Origin: Pararge aegeria
Lineage: Eukaryota; Arthropoda; Insecta; Lepidoptera; Nymphalidae
Assembly (NCBI RefSeq): GCF_905163445.1
Contig: NC_053184.1
Span: 7,626,001 to 7,690,000 of the forward strand
Direction: 5' to 3'
DNA: 64,000 bases
Shown here: positions 9,156 through 19,617 of the stretch, piece after piece
How the letters are laid out: each line of letters opens with the position of its first letter
Numbering within the stretch: the stretch's first letter is position 1
Translations under genes and position numbers: made by a program
Notes under the pieces: generated by a model
Databases searched by the model: none
The model's input: the letters and a program-made list of their open reading frames with translations, nothing else
What the model was told of the DNA's origin: nothing

Positions 9156-9790
9156 GACGGCCGATTGGCGCAGTTTGCAGAGACCCTACTTTCTGAGTCC
9201 AAGGCCGTGGGTTCGATTCCCACTACTGGAAAATGTTTGTGTGATGAGCATGAATGTTTTTCAGTGTCTGGGTGTTTATATGTATATTCTAAGCATTTAT
9301 GTAGGTATATCTTCTATATGTATATAAAAGAGAAAGTGTGTGGGTATGTTCCGTATAGGCTCCGACACGGCTGGACGGCAAACATTCTTCCAGATTGACA
9401 TGGCGAGTAATCCTGTAAAGTTTGGTGACGATCGGAACACTCCTATTTTTGAACTGTCAAACTGTCAAATTCAGCTTTTATTTACTATCTATTGTTGGGT
9501 GTACATGGGTGTAGATAATGATCTTCACCCGCTCGAGAAGAGAATAGAAGAGAATGAATACGGAGAGAAATAAATGATTTAATATATTATAAGACTTAAA
9601 TTAAAAACCTAATGATGTAAGTTTATTGTTGAAATTAAATAAAGCAAAATCTAGCCCGGCGAAGCGGGCTGGGTACGCTACTTATTTATAAAAATATACA
9701 TCCGTCATCTTAGTACCCATAACACAAGCTACGCTTACTTTGGGGCTAGATGGCGATGTGTGTATTGTCGTAGTATATTTATTTATTTTT
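9156..9790 (+). mobile_element. SINE-A, interrupted by a Helitron
   Basis: The head begins GACGGCCGATTGGCGCAG at 9156 with B box GGTTCGATTCC near 9210. SINE sequence stops at 9309 and resumes at 9682 with 'ttatttataaaaatata', then 'cttagtacccataacacaag' to the AT tail. Joining 9309 to 9682 gives an intact SINE. Confidence 0.9.
9310..9681 (+). mobile_element. Non-autonomous Helitron nested in SINE-A
   Basis: A 372-bp insert beginning TCTTCTATATGTATATAAAA after an A, ending in a GC-rich hairpin (AGCCCG/CGGGCT around 9653-9670) and then 'gggtacgCTAC' before a T. The TC start, the 3' hairpin about 11 bases from the end, the CTRR-like end and the lack of target duplication identify a Helitron. 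The last base is C instead of the expected purine. A 77-codon frame inside (9340-9573) has no helicase or Rep motif. Confidence 0.85.
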
Positions 9791-10881
9791 TAAAAATAAA
9801 ACAAAAAAAAAGAAAATAAAGAGCAAAGAAGAAGAAAATTGAAGGAAACACCTTAACGCATTCCGTATCTCTTTCCATAAATTTTCCTTAAAAGCTTAAT
9901 CCACATTTCAGGTGTTAATAGTTCCGCCGATGCGCGGATGATTCCATAATAATCGCTAATTATTTATGCTAAATAATTGCTGGCAATTTTTTACCGTTAC
10001 ATTGTATCGCGCAGATTCTTCAGAGATTGCGTATCGGCATGCAAGATAAATTGCTCTCTATACAACAATCTTGGATCGTAATTGAAAAATAAAGTCTTTT
10101 TTTGGTATCAACATCGGCACGAGCGGTCGCCAATTTTATAAGCAATTTGGGAGCAGGAAGTGCGCGCGACAGACTGATTTTAATAATAAATCGATGGAGT
10201 CACAATTAGGGCTGTCACCTGTCCAAATATCCTGAACTTCATAATTGCTTAGATGAAATTAATGACCTGATTTAATAAACTCACCATAATTTTAAACTTG
10301 TTATTGCAATTAATTTGCTTGCTATATTAGATATATCCGAGAACTTTTATGGTATTATCTGCCACGGTTAAGTTCTGCTTTAGACATTAAAGAGAGAGAT
10401 GGATAGGTAAATGTTTTTTGAGAACTTTGCATTTCGGTTGAGTCCACCAAAGAAGGCAACCCTGAAAGCGGTCCGTTTGTCAGTTCCCTAAAATTAACGA
10501 CGTTGGTTCAAAACCTCTAAAGGCGGAGACCAACGGTTTCTGCTGGACACAGAATTTTATGGCAGTTACAGGAATCGTCAATTAAATGCATTTAAATACT
10601 GGCACTTTGATCACTATCCCTTACTTAGTAAGCCTGAATATCATCGTGCCGTCCGTCGATATATAATCAAAATGAAACGGCACTTTCCAGTCGTCCATGA
10701 TCAAGATATTAACACTTATTGACTTAAAATATAACTTCATACAAAACTAAAGGTACGTTTTATTCCTCCATACAAAATGAGAAGAAAAAACTAAGCTTTC
10801 GAAATTTAAGTAGCAAAAAGATTTTCTTGTTTAAATTAATTTCGTTATATTCCTCTCTCAGCATAAGAAAGTTTAAAGCCT
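9791..10881. other. Unique AT-rich stretch, possible conserved non-coding DNA
   Basis: No repeat family or gene is recognised. The part at about 9910-10210 has mixed composition with several TAAT and ATCGATGG motifs and no repeats. That is a pattern I would check for conservation, but I cannot show a function. Confidence 0.4.
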
Positions 10882-11104
10882 ACTAGCCAAGTGCGGATTG
10901 GTAGATTTTACACGCCTTTGAGAACATTATGGAAGACTCTCAGCCATGCAGGTTTCCTCACTATGCTTCCCTCCACCGTTTAAAGCAACTTATATTTAAG
11001 TTGCTCAAATTAAAATGCACATAACTTTTAAAAGACAGTGGTGCGTGTCGGGGCTCGAATTCAGTCTTCGCAAAAGACTAGCCTTACTCACTAGGCTATC
11101 GCGG
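10882..11104 (-). mobile_element. SINE-B copy
   Basis: The minus strand shows a tRNA-like head ('gatagcctagtgagtaag' at about 11084-11101) with B box near 11055, then 'gcacataactttt' and 'aacctgcatggctgag' read as reverse complement. The copy is complete at its head and truncated at 10882. Confidence 0.8.
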
Positions 11105-11872
11105 CATAAAAAATAAACAGAGAGCCGAATCGTTCGGTTGCACGTTTTTATCGGTAGGGCGGTAACAAGTCATGACCGAAGGCCATATAGATCCACTAGA
11201 TTTTCGAGTAGATAAATAGCTAAGCTGACCTGTTTCCTAAATATAGTTATAATATCATTGTTTTATATAATGACCATTCAAATTTAAAAGTTCTTGCCTT
11301 CATGACAAAATAATCTCGTAATAAAAAGAATTTATGGCTGATCTACATCTTATATTATGATCACTAATTTTAGGTATATTTTTTCCCCAAACTATAAAAC
11401 TATTTCAAAAATGGATATAATTTAAAACCGTTCAATTTAATAATATTTGAAAAAAACCAAACAGAAATGCCCTAAACGAGCCGTCGTCGGCTTGTTAAAA
11501 AGATATTAATTCATTTTTTGACGTATTTCAATAAACGTTTTAACACCTTTTCCCTAAAGGTATCATTAGGGCTTGTTATTGTATCCCGACGACTGATCGG
11601 TGATTCGATTCCGATTTTGCTCACATTAAAACTGGTTCGATCTGTTTTATAAAATATTTTCAGAAAATCAACAACAATAAGGAAAGAAATTGCATTACTT
11701 TGTCCATTTATTTTGAAAAATATAATATAAATGACTTAAATCGCAGTATTTTATAATAAAACTTTGTACACAGTAATTGTTAAGCAAGATTCTCTGGCCT
11801 TGAGTGAACCGCGGAGATTGTGGATTTAGGAAATCCCTACAGGATACCTATGCCCTATAAAATGTTTATGTT
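11105..11872. other. AT-rich stretch without recognised features
   Basis: No gene or repeat is identified. Contains several poly-A/T runs and long non-coding AT tracts. Confidence 0.5.
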
Positions 11873-12168
11873 CTCTCTGGCGCAGCGGCGACCGCTTTTT
11901 GTTTGAGTTAGAGTTGGGTTCGATTCCCGGCATTTAATATTTTCTGAATTTTCTCTGGTCTGGTCTGATGGGTAGCTTCAGCTTAACCACCTTACCGACA
12001 AAAACGTCCCGCTCAGCGAATGAGTTAATTAGCTAATGGGATATGGTTTCATATTACTTACATACTTCCTAACAGGTTAGCCTGCTACCATCTTAGATTG
12101 CATCATGAGTTAACACCAGGTGAGATTGCCGTAAAGGGCTAACTTGTTGTCGATAAAAAAAAATCATA
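11873..12168 (+). mobile_element. SINE-E, near full-length
   Basis: Begins CTCTCTGGCGCAGCGGCG (A box) with B box GGTTCGATTCCCGG at about 11920. The body runs through 'tctctggtctggtctgatgg', 'aacaggttagcctgctacc' and 'agggctaacttgttg', and ends in poly-A at 12161-12168. This is the best reference for the head of the family in this window. Confidence 0.85.
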
Positions 12169-12204
12169 TAGACGTTTATCAGTGTATGTGATGATGATAA
12201 ACCT

Positions 12205-12250
12205 ATATAATCAGCCTTCCTCATAGGAAAGAGGGTTTTAGAAACTTAGA
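12205..12250 (+). mobile_element. Family G scrap
   Basis: Short match 'ccttcctcataggaaagagg' then 'gttttagaaactta', as at 44.1 kb. Confidence 0.4.
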
Positions 12251-12288
12251 GAACATCAACAGAAAAGAAGGATTAGGAGGCCTTATTC

Positions 12289-12490
12289 GCTGGCCCAGTT
12301 CAAATTAGTAGATTTCACATGATTTTGATAACGTTATGGAGAACTCGCGAGCATGCGGGTTTCACCACGAGTCTTGCCTTCACCGTTAAAGCACGTAATT
12401 GAATTGCTTAACTCTGAAGAATAAGAAGTGCGAGTCGGGGATCAAATTTGGTCACACCGGAAGGTAGGCGGAGGTGTGGTCACCGCTTCA
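12289..12490 (-). mobile_element. SINE-B copy, degenerate
   Basis: Plus-strand 'cgctggcccagttcaaatta', 'cgttatggagaactcgcgag', 'catgcgggtttc' and 'cttcaccgttaaagca' are the reverse complement of the SINE-B body. The head, near 12450-12490, is decayed. Confidence 0.7.
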
Positions 12491-12769
12491 TACATTATTC
12501 ATAAAAAAAATATATATATATTGCATTTCATAATGCGAAATATATTCAACCGCTCATATTACATTTTACGTTGTTTCTAAAGAAATCTACGAATAACGTA
12601 GATTTCACAAAGTGAATAGAGACTCAAATATCACTAAGTGGTTATTTTTTAACGATTTATTGCTAAAGCCTAAGACAGCTTCACGTGTTGGTTAATAAAT
12701 AGTTTTATGTAATCTCAGGGAATGTCGGGGCAAAAGAAAACATCATCTGTCATTCCTCAGCCTACCCAT

Positions 12770-13015
12770 ATTTTGGTAGAGCATTTTGTATTACAGCTCA
12801 TCCGTGGATGTTACCGCCGTGCTTATTTCTGCCGCTAAGCAGCAATGCTGTCTTCCAGTTTGAAGAGTATGGGTGCCGATGTAATTACACGCACACGCAC
12901 ACGCACTTAACACCTACGCTTCTGGTAGATAGACTCAGAGCGGCACTTTTTCAGCGTGTTTCTTTCAAGCCCTGGGAATTGTTGCTGTTTATTGACGATG
13001 GTTCTCCTCTCACCA
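12770..13015 (+). mobile_element. LINE 3' end fragment ('cgtccggggaagtacc' family)
   Basis: The segment 'tgcttatttctgccgctaag', 'cagcaatgctgt', 'gtaattaca', 'cttaacacctacgcttc' and a final 'tgttgctgtttatt' is shared in order with 33484-33706 and, reversed, with 53815-54007. An in-copy ACACGC repeat at 12889-12906 expands the middle. Class unassigned; probably a non-LTR 3' UTR. Confidence 0.6.
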
Positions 13016-13321
13016 TTAGGTCATCAGCTCAGTACGACATTTTTTTTTAATTCACGCACTATAGGGAGGCGGGGCTAAATAATCCAACGCTGAGCAAAGG
13101 TTTCCTCTATATCATAGAGTATAGAGATTTTACGTCATATTGAGCCTCGTTTGGCACTCTACTGCTTTTAACTATAACTGTGTTATAAGTATGACGTGTC
13201 CGGGACATATGAACCGATTTCGATGTAACCTGTGGACTTATTTTGTTATAGCAGTTCTATATAATATACTTCATTAAATTTCAATGTAGAAAATTTTGTT
13301 CCAGATACACTTTGAGGTATT

Positions 13322-13440
13322 TTATGTTAGCATCAGTCGGTATAACAGATGCTAAATCGGATTAATTGGGACCTCTTACCATTAATTAGAACGAATTGTG
13401 CTCTCTTAACTCACTTGACAATCCAATTGTGAATGCCTTT
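13322..13440. repeat. Diverged ~100-bp module, copy 1 of 2
   Basis: The order 'tttatgttagc', a GC-richer patch, 'attaattgggacctct', 'taattagaacgaatt' recurs with changes at 14238-14345. Both copies end in CGAATT preceded by two TAATT cores. It could be an old duplication or a short transposon remnant. Confidence 0.45.
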
Positions 13441-13724
13441 GTTCCTCCTAATTAAATTATTTGTAGCATGCTATTATTTGTTACTACTAACTTGCTGATT
13501 AGCTGCAGAAATGATATTTTGAAATCGAATATGAAATGTACGATACAGCTGGTGTTATCAAACATTTCATAGTTTCATATTTGAGCGACTCCATTTCTCG
13601 TCGAATTCATAATCGATTAACGTCCGAAGTTATAATTCAAAATCTTTATCTACTTCTAAGAACATCTGATTCTGCCATCCGTTTGATTCTGTTTATTAAT
13701 TTCGGACGTAAATGACTCCAATCG

Positions 13725-13919
13725 TCCAAGGCCGTGGGTTCGATTCCCACAACTGGAAAATGTTTGTTTTCAGTGTCTGGGTGTTTATATGTATATTGTA
13801 AGTATTCATGTATATTATTCATAAAAATATTCATCAGTCATCTTAGTACCCATAACACAAGCTACGCTTACTTTGGGGCTAGGTGGCGATGTGTGTATTA
13901 TCGTAGTATATTTATTTAT
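13725..13919 (+). mobile_element. SINE-A, 5'-truncated
   Basis: Starts inside the head at 'tccaaggccgtgggttcgat' (B box kept, A box lost) and runs to 'cgtagtatatttatttat'. The 'gtgatgaacatgaatgttt' segment is deleted between 'atgtttgt' and 'tttcagtgtctggg'. Confidence 0.85.
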
Positions 13920-14237
13920 GGTCGACAGATTGTATTCTACAGTTGGTACCACATCAAATGGATCTCATATATCAACATTTCGCAGGTCATGCAAATAAGG
14001 CCTCTCAGTGACTATCAATTTGATATGTAGGTGTTAAGCTTGGTGTGGCTTTAACGACACCGTAAAGACGCCATTCAGACCGCAAAACAATAATGTTTTG
14101 GTAGTATTTTTTCGGACGAGCTCTATCTCAAAAAGCTCCACAACTACTAAAAACTAGAACGTTACAGTAATTAAACAATATTGAGACTCATACAACACAA
14201 CAGGTTCATTAAAAAGGTTTAAACATTATCAGGACCG

Positions 14238-14345
14238 TTTATGTTAGCGACAGGCGGCGGAACTGTTGCCAAATTGCATTAATTAATACCTCTGCAAGCT
14301 AATTAAAACGAATTTCGGTCGCTTAGCGCAATTTAAAAGACAAGT
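14238..14345. repeat. Diverged ~100-bp module, copy 2 of 2
   Basis: Partner of 13322-13440: 'tttatgttagc', 'attaattaatacctct', 'taattaaaacgaatt' appear in the same order and spacing. Confidence 0.45.
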
Positions 14346-14417
14346 TTGCATACCTCTGTAAAATCTATAAGGAATTTTACTAAAAATTCTTAGGTATAAA
14401 ATGTTAACACTACCAAT

Positions 14418-14987
14418 CATCATCATCACTTAAACCCATTACCGACCCACTACAGGGCACGGGTCTCCTCCCACAATGAGAAGGCGTCAAGTCTTTAGTC
14501 TACCACGCTGGCCTAGTGAGGATTGGTGGACTCCACACACCTTTGAGAACATTATATAGAACTCCCAGGCATGCAGGTTTCCTCACGATGTTTTCCTTCA
14601 CCGTTGAAGCAAGTGTTATTTAATTACTTAAAACGCACGTAACTTATGACGGCCGATTGGCGCAATGGGCAGCGACTCTGCTTTCTGAAACCAAGACCGT
14701 GGGTTCGATTCCCACAACTGGAAAATGTTTGTCTGATGAACATGAATGTTTTTCAGTATTTATATGTATATTATAAGTGTTTTATGTATATTACCTATTC
14801 ATAAAAATATTCATCAGTCATCTTAGTACCCATAACACAAGCTACGCTTACTTTGTGTAAGTATTTGTGTGTGTGTATTGTCGTAATATATATTTTATTT
14901 TATTTATTTATAAAGTTAGAGGTGCGTGCTGGAATTCGACCTGGGCCCCCCGAAAGGGAAGTCGAGCTCCTGCGCAATGCGCTATTA
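14418..14987 (-). mobile_element. SINE-B, split by a SINE-A
   Basis: Segments 14418-14647 and 14916-14987 together make a near-complete minus-strand SINE-B, from its GATGATGATG end at 14418 to 'gaccccgaaagg'-like head sequence near 14950-14985. They are separated by a SINE-A in the opposite direction. 'aaacgcacgtaacttat' on the left continues as 'aaagttagaggtgcgtgc' on the right. Confidence 0.85.
14648..14915 (+). mobile_element. SINE-A nested in SINE-B
   Basis: Complete head (GACGGCCGATTGGCGCAATGG, B box GGTTCGATTCC near 14704) and body to 'cgtaatatatattttatttt'. A TTTGTGTAAGTATTTGTGTGTG variant replaces the usual 'ttggggctagatggcgatg'. A possible short target duplication TTAT flanks it. 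Confidence 0.88.
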
Positions 14988-15768
14988 TTACCTACTTATT
15001 GATTTGCAACTTTTTTCCTTCTCCACTGGATTATCTATTTTACCTTTCGTTATCCGTAAAACATAACCTATGCCTATCTTCAGTATGCTTTCTAATCTCC
15101 TTTTGAGTTTTATCAAGGAAAATATTATAACTTATATAAATGCAAAACTAAACATCCACTTTTAGCCTGTAGCAGTTGATTTTCCAAACAAATAAACCGA
15201 ATGAAATGTGATTATTAATATGGGTACAGTAATCAATCACCTGAATCATACAATTTCATGATTTATGCTAAGGTAATAAATAGTACCTCCGTACAAACTT
15301 TAACTCTCCGATTATGTTTCTAATTCTTAACAAATCAATATAAAAACTTCGTCTTTACGCTTGGCAAATTAAACGTTAACAAAAGTCTCATAAGTGTCAA
15401 TATGCGCCTTATCTACATCATTTAATCTCTATTAAAAACACATAAATGTTCACACGCATACGAAATACACACATGACAGTCATTATACCCAAATTAGCCT
15501 GCTGTTTGACCCTAAACAGCAACAAATGATCGAAAGTTCAGCAACGGATACATAGTTCCCGGCCATTCAAAATACCATGACATCCATTATAAAGTTGTAA
15601 CGTTTATAATAATAGTTATGTTTATTCAAATGAGTATCTATATTTTGACTTAAAGAAGATAAAACGTTAACAGTTCTGTTATTACTTTATTTCTTAATAA
15701 TAGTTAATAATATCTTCCTTAGTTATTTTCGCTCTTTATAAAGACGCTTGTCAGCTTTGCATCTGTAA
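14988..15768. other. AT-rich stretch without recognised features
   Basis: No gene or repeat is identified. Confidence 0.5.
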
Positions 15769-15843
15769 TTTCACAAGGCACTGAAAGTTGTTTACAGATG
15801 TAAACAACTTTCAGTGCCTTGTGAAATTTTTTTTTTTTTTTTT
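15769..15843. repeat. Perfect 28-bp fold-back with 2-nt loop, then T17
   Basis: Arms 15769-15796 and 15799-15826 are exact reverse complements separated by only GA. A run of about 17 T follows to 15843. The arms are not AT-only (about 40 percent GC), so this is not a chance AT palindrome. As RNA it would be a stable hairpin followed by a U tract. No flanking target duplication is evident. It may be a snap-back duplication, a very small fold-back element, or an assembly artefact. Confidence 0.92.
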
Positions 15844-16740
15844 AGATATTATTTTATACGATAATCATATATCTATTTTGAGTGGGTATTAGATAAAAAC
15901 AAAAATTAAGATTTTTTTATAAAACAGTATTGTGACTACCCAACGCACAGACTAAAGCAGTGGGCTTTGAGATTTTGTAATTAGGACAAAACATTTCTTG
16001 AAGGGCCTGGGAGTCGTTAAAAAATGATGGATCGAAAAAAAAAAGATATTCTTCATAGAGGTTCAGTTGTTTTTTAATTAAAAACGTAAACAAAGTCACG
16101 AGCATACGCTAGTATGAAATAAAAGGTACATACTGTGAGACTGCGCGAATAACTTTGTTAATTAGTTTTTTTATTACTCCTTAACCATCTGTCACTTTCC
16201 CACTGACATAATAAATTCGGTAAGTGGGAGGCACTTATCCAATTTATTATACCACGGATTCAAACCTCATCTAGTTAAATAGCATAGACACCGGTTCCTT
16301 CTCTGTAACCCTTTAACTTTTAATACCGTGATATAGTATGTGTTATCTAAATTGCCTTAACATATTTATTGCTAATGGCCTTTTAAACAGAATTACTCGT
16401 AAGCAATTACGCAGTGAATGACTTAAAATTAAAGGTCCAATTTGTAATATATGACTTAAAATGCCTTGCTTTATGATACCTTGCGTAATAGATTTTTTGG
16501 GGAACCGTTTAGCTTATTGCTAAAGAAATGATTTACAGAAGCATTTAACTTGTCTTCCCACACAGAAGAATAAACGAATATTGAAAGAAACACGAGTAAA
16601 GGTACTTAAAACATTTGTAATCAACAGTTATACATCTACTCAACAACACTCAACGACTTGAACTTTATCAAGTAAAACATATATTGTAATAACCCTACGA
16701 GTACCTACTCGTTATTACGATAAATATTCTGACGCAAAAG
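15844..16740. other. AT-rich stretch without recognised features
   Basis: No gene or repeat is identified. Short open frames show no domain. Confidence 0.5.
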
Positions 16741-16985
16741 ACCTCTCTGGCGCTGCGGTGAGTGCTGTGCATTTAAGTGGGAAGTCCCGGGCTCGATCCG
16801 CGGCAGGGGAAATTCGGGAATTTGTAATTTCTGATAGGAGGCTTCTGCTGGGGCTAGCTACCACCTTACTGACTAAGACTTGCCGCTTAGTGATTTAGCG
16901 TTGCGGTAGGATGTCGCGTAGAAACCATTCCCCAAAAACAGGTTAGCCCCTTATCATCCTAGTAGTAGAATAATCAAAAAATAAA
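16741..16985 (+). mobile_element. SINE-E copy
   Basis: Head CCTCTCTGGCGCTGCGGTGAG with B-box-like GGCTCGATCC near 16788, then 'gctagctaccaccttactga' and 'gatttagcgttgcggtagga'. The 3' end is shortened after 'caggttagcccc'. Confidence 0.8.
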
Positions 16986-18896
16986 TTGGAAGTTTATTAC
17001 TTGCATCTACATAAAGTTCGAAATAGAACAACAAAATTCAGCGCACATTTGACGCGCTAAACATACCCCTAATAACAGTTGAGAGTGTAAGCATTTGTCC
17101 CTTTTGTGACAAATTCCCACGCAAGATACGGTTAACACTGATTACAGCACATTGACAGGGCATAAATTGTGTCCACTTCCCATATCCGTTTGTGCGTTTT
17201 GTCACCTTTCCAACCCTTCTCACACTTTTCCTCCACCGGTATCAAATCGTCGTTATTAGTTTTGTATGTGATTTTTTGCGTTATAAAATATAATAATAAA
17301 ACTTTGACACAACTACTCAGTTTACAGCACCAACGCCATGTTACCAACTACTCAGAATCTTCACAACCTCATTTCTCCGGCACAATTCTACTAACAGTTT
17401 TCTGATATTTAGCAAATAAACTGTAATAACGTCCTAAGAGGAAGAAATTTATAGTTATTATCTGTAGTTTCCCGATACAAACAAAACGAAAATTCAAGTA
17501 CCCTCAGACAAACTGAAAGGCAAAGGCATAAACGGACACGTACCAATGTTTTCACTTAATGCACTTCATAATATACAAAATACCCGTGTTATTGTATCTG
17601 TGGAGATAAGAAGTAATTACCAGTGTTTTATTTTGCTGTCTTACAGTATGTATCAGGCACGTTTACCGGGGACCACCGTATAGCACTATCGTACCCCCGT
17701 CCGCAATTTGCCTTTGAAGCTGCCGGCAATCAAACAGTTATCAGCACATAGAAATGATAAAATCTCCGTCGGCTACGAGATTATTATTGTCCCGCCCATT
17801 AACGCATTAAAACTGCGACCCCTACTTATTCATCTGTCGCAAAACGAAGACGAAAATCTTGAGTCAGGTGTCGAATCTCTATCGATGTTTAATTACTTTC
17901 GATTCGGATTCATCATGTCACCATCAAGAGACCCTTTGCGAGCCTTCGCTACCGATGCCTAATTAAATAAATGCTACATGTTTAAAATGTTTAAGCTAAA
18001 TCTAAATGTTTATCATTCAGTTTATCATACATCGTTTATTGTAATAAAAAAAGCTTTAAATATTCTTATGTTGATACAAGCTAACTTTCTTAAGTTGACT
18101 TCACATTCACTGAAGCTTCCACAGAGTTCGTTCGTTCTATTAATTCAGCTTTTCAGATCCCACACGTTAACTTGCTATCTGAGAGTGGAGCAAACGTGGA
18201 AGCTCTGCCAATGATTGAGTACACGAAGAAACAAAGATACAAAAACTGCTGTAGTCATGGCTGTGAAACTTGAGTGACTGAATAACGGGGTCAACTTTTA
18301 GCAAGTAAGAATAAATTTTTTAGGTAAAAAAGCAATCTGCTTTTATATTTTGAGAGTAAAAGTCTCTTAAATCAATATATGAAGTAAATTAGCTCACACC
18401 TCACGCTCGACGAATCGCATCGAATTAATTAAACCCTTATTTCATTAAAGGCGGTTAATAAAATGACTTTCCGATATCCGTTCGTCCGGTGCCCTAATAA
18501 ACCCCCGGTGATATTATGACTGTGTCTAATTCTGTTAGTTTTAGGAGCGCCGGCGCCATCTTTGATAAAAAATAAAACAAACATTCCGTAGAACTAATGA
18601 GTGTGTAATTTTGTTAGGGAAGCTCTATGTGGGCGTTCGAAAGTCAGTGATGAACTATAGCAATAGTAAACCCAAATATCCCAAATTAATCAACGCTGAG
18701 AAAGAATCTTTTTATAATTTTAAATCTTTATTGGTCAGAACAGCTAATATTATATATATATGTTTTTTGTTTATGCAGAGAAATTTCATAGGTATGGTGG
18801 CGCTTCTTAAGAAAGACCTATGTTCCGCAGTGGACGTTCGCAGGATGAAATTAGATGACGAGTAATTCGTAACGTTTTCAATTATTCTAGAAACAT
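16986..18896. other. Unique AT-rich stretch
   Basis: No gene or repeat is recognised in about 1.9 kb. Open frames of 61-84 codons (17038-18214) overlap each other on both strands and carry no domain. A GC-rich patch GGAGCGCCGGCGCCATC lies at 18544-18560. Confidence 0.45.
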
Positions 18897-19040
18897 TCAT
18901 ACTAATATTATAAAAGTCGCAAGAGTGTGTTTGTGTACTTGTTACGACCCAGCAGTGAAACTATTCTTGACACATATAGGAACGGAGGGAACTTTTTAGC
19001 ACGCAAAAGCAAACTGTTTCCGAAGGAATTAAAAAAAACC
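18897..19040 (+). mobile_element. Helitron 5' fragment
   Basis: TCATACTAATATTATAAAAG followed by 'tgtgtttgtgtacttgttac' matches the Helitron 5' end seen reversed at 8.9, 36.6 and 51.98 kb. No CTAG end follows. Confidence 0.5.
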
Positions 19041-19204
19041 ATAATAAAGAAGGATTATTATTAGAACGCGGGTAGCTAAAAATAATTATTTCTATAAATT
19101 TTAAAGTATATTAGTGAGCTATGTAATTATGTTTGATTCATTGATTGATAAATTCGATAAGAGTAGGCTTAAATATAGTATAAAAATAGTAAATTAAAAA
19201 AAAA

Positions 19205-19617
19205 CTATCTGAGACGTTCGTCGCTAACTATGGGCCTCATAAGAAGGCTCAGAGTCACTCAGCGGGCGATGGAGAGAGCTATGCTTGGAGTATCTCTAAG
19301 TGATCTAATTAGAAATCAGAAGATCCGTAAAAGAACTAGAGTTACCGACATTGCTCAGCGAGTCGCGAAGCTGAAGTGGCTAAGGGCAGGGCACATAGCT
19401 CGAAGAATCGATGGACGTCGGGGTCTAAAGAGCTGGAATGGTGCATCGGTAAACGCACTGTAGGTCAGCCCCCAACGGGGTGGACAGATGACGTCAGGCG
19501 AGTCGCTGGGAGCCGCTGGAGGCAAGTGGCCTAGGACCGTGGATTGTGGAACTCCCTAAAAAAGACCTATGTCAAGCAGTGGATGACAATTGGTTGAGAT
19601 GATGATGATGATGATGA
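19205..19617 (+). pseudogene. RTE-clade LINE: C-terminal pol remnant and (GAT)n tail
   Basis: The frame beginning near MGLIRRLRVTQRAMERAML (19230) passes RTRVTDIAQRVAKLKW and GHIARRIDGR, the region just after the reverse transcriptase palm in RTE elements. It breaks by a small deletion at about 19425-19440. In another frame 'gtcagcccccaacggggtgg' and 'cgagtcgctgggagccgctg' continue the family. There is also a one-base disruption near 19215. The end is (GATGAT)n at 19598-19616. The copy is 5'-truncated and dead. Confidence 0.85.

Noticed and set aside
11873..11930. tRNA-like CTCTCTGGCGCAGCGG...GGTTCGATTCCCGG
   Set aside because: Belongs to SINE-E heads repeated across the window, not a tRNA gene.
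16738..16985. Possible rRNA-like GC segment
   Set aside because: Resolved as a SINE-E copy.
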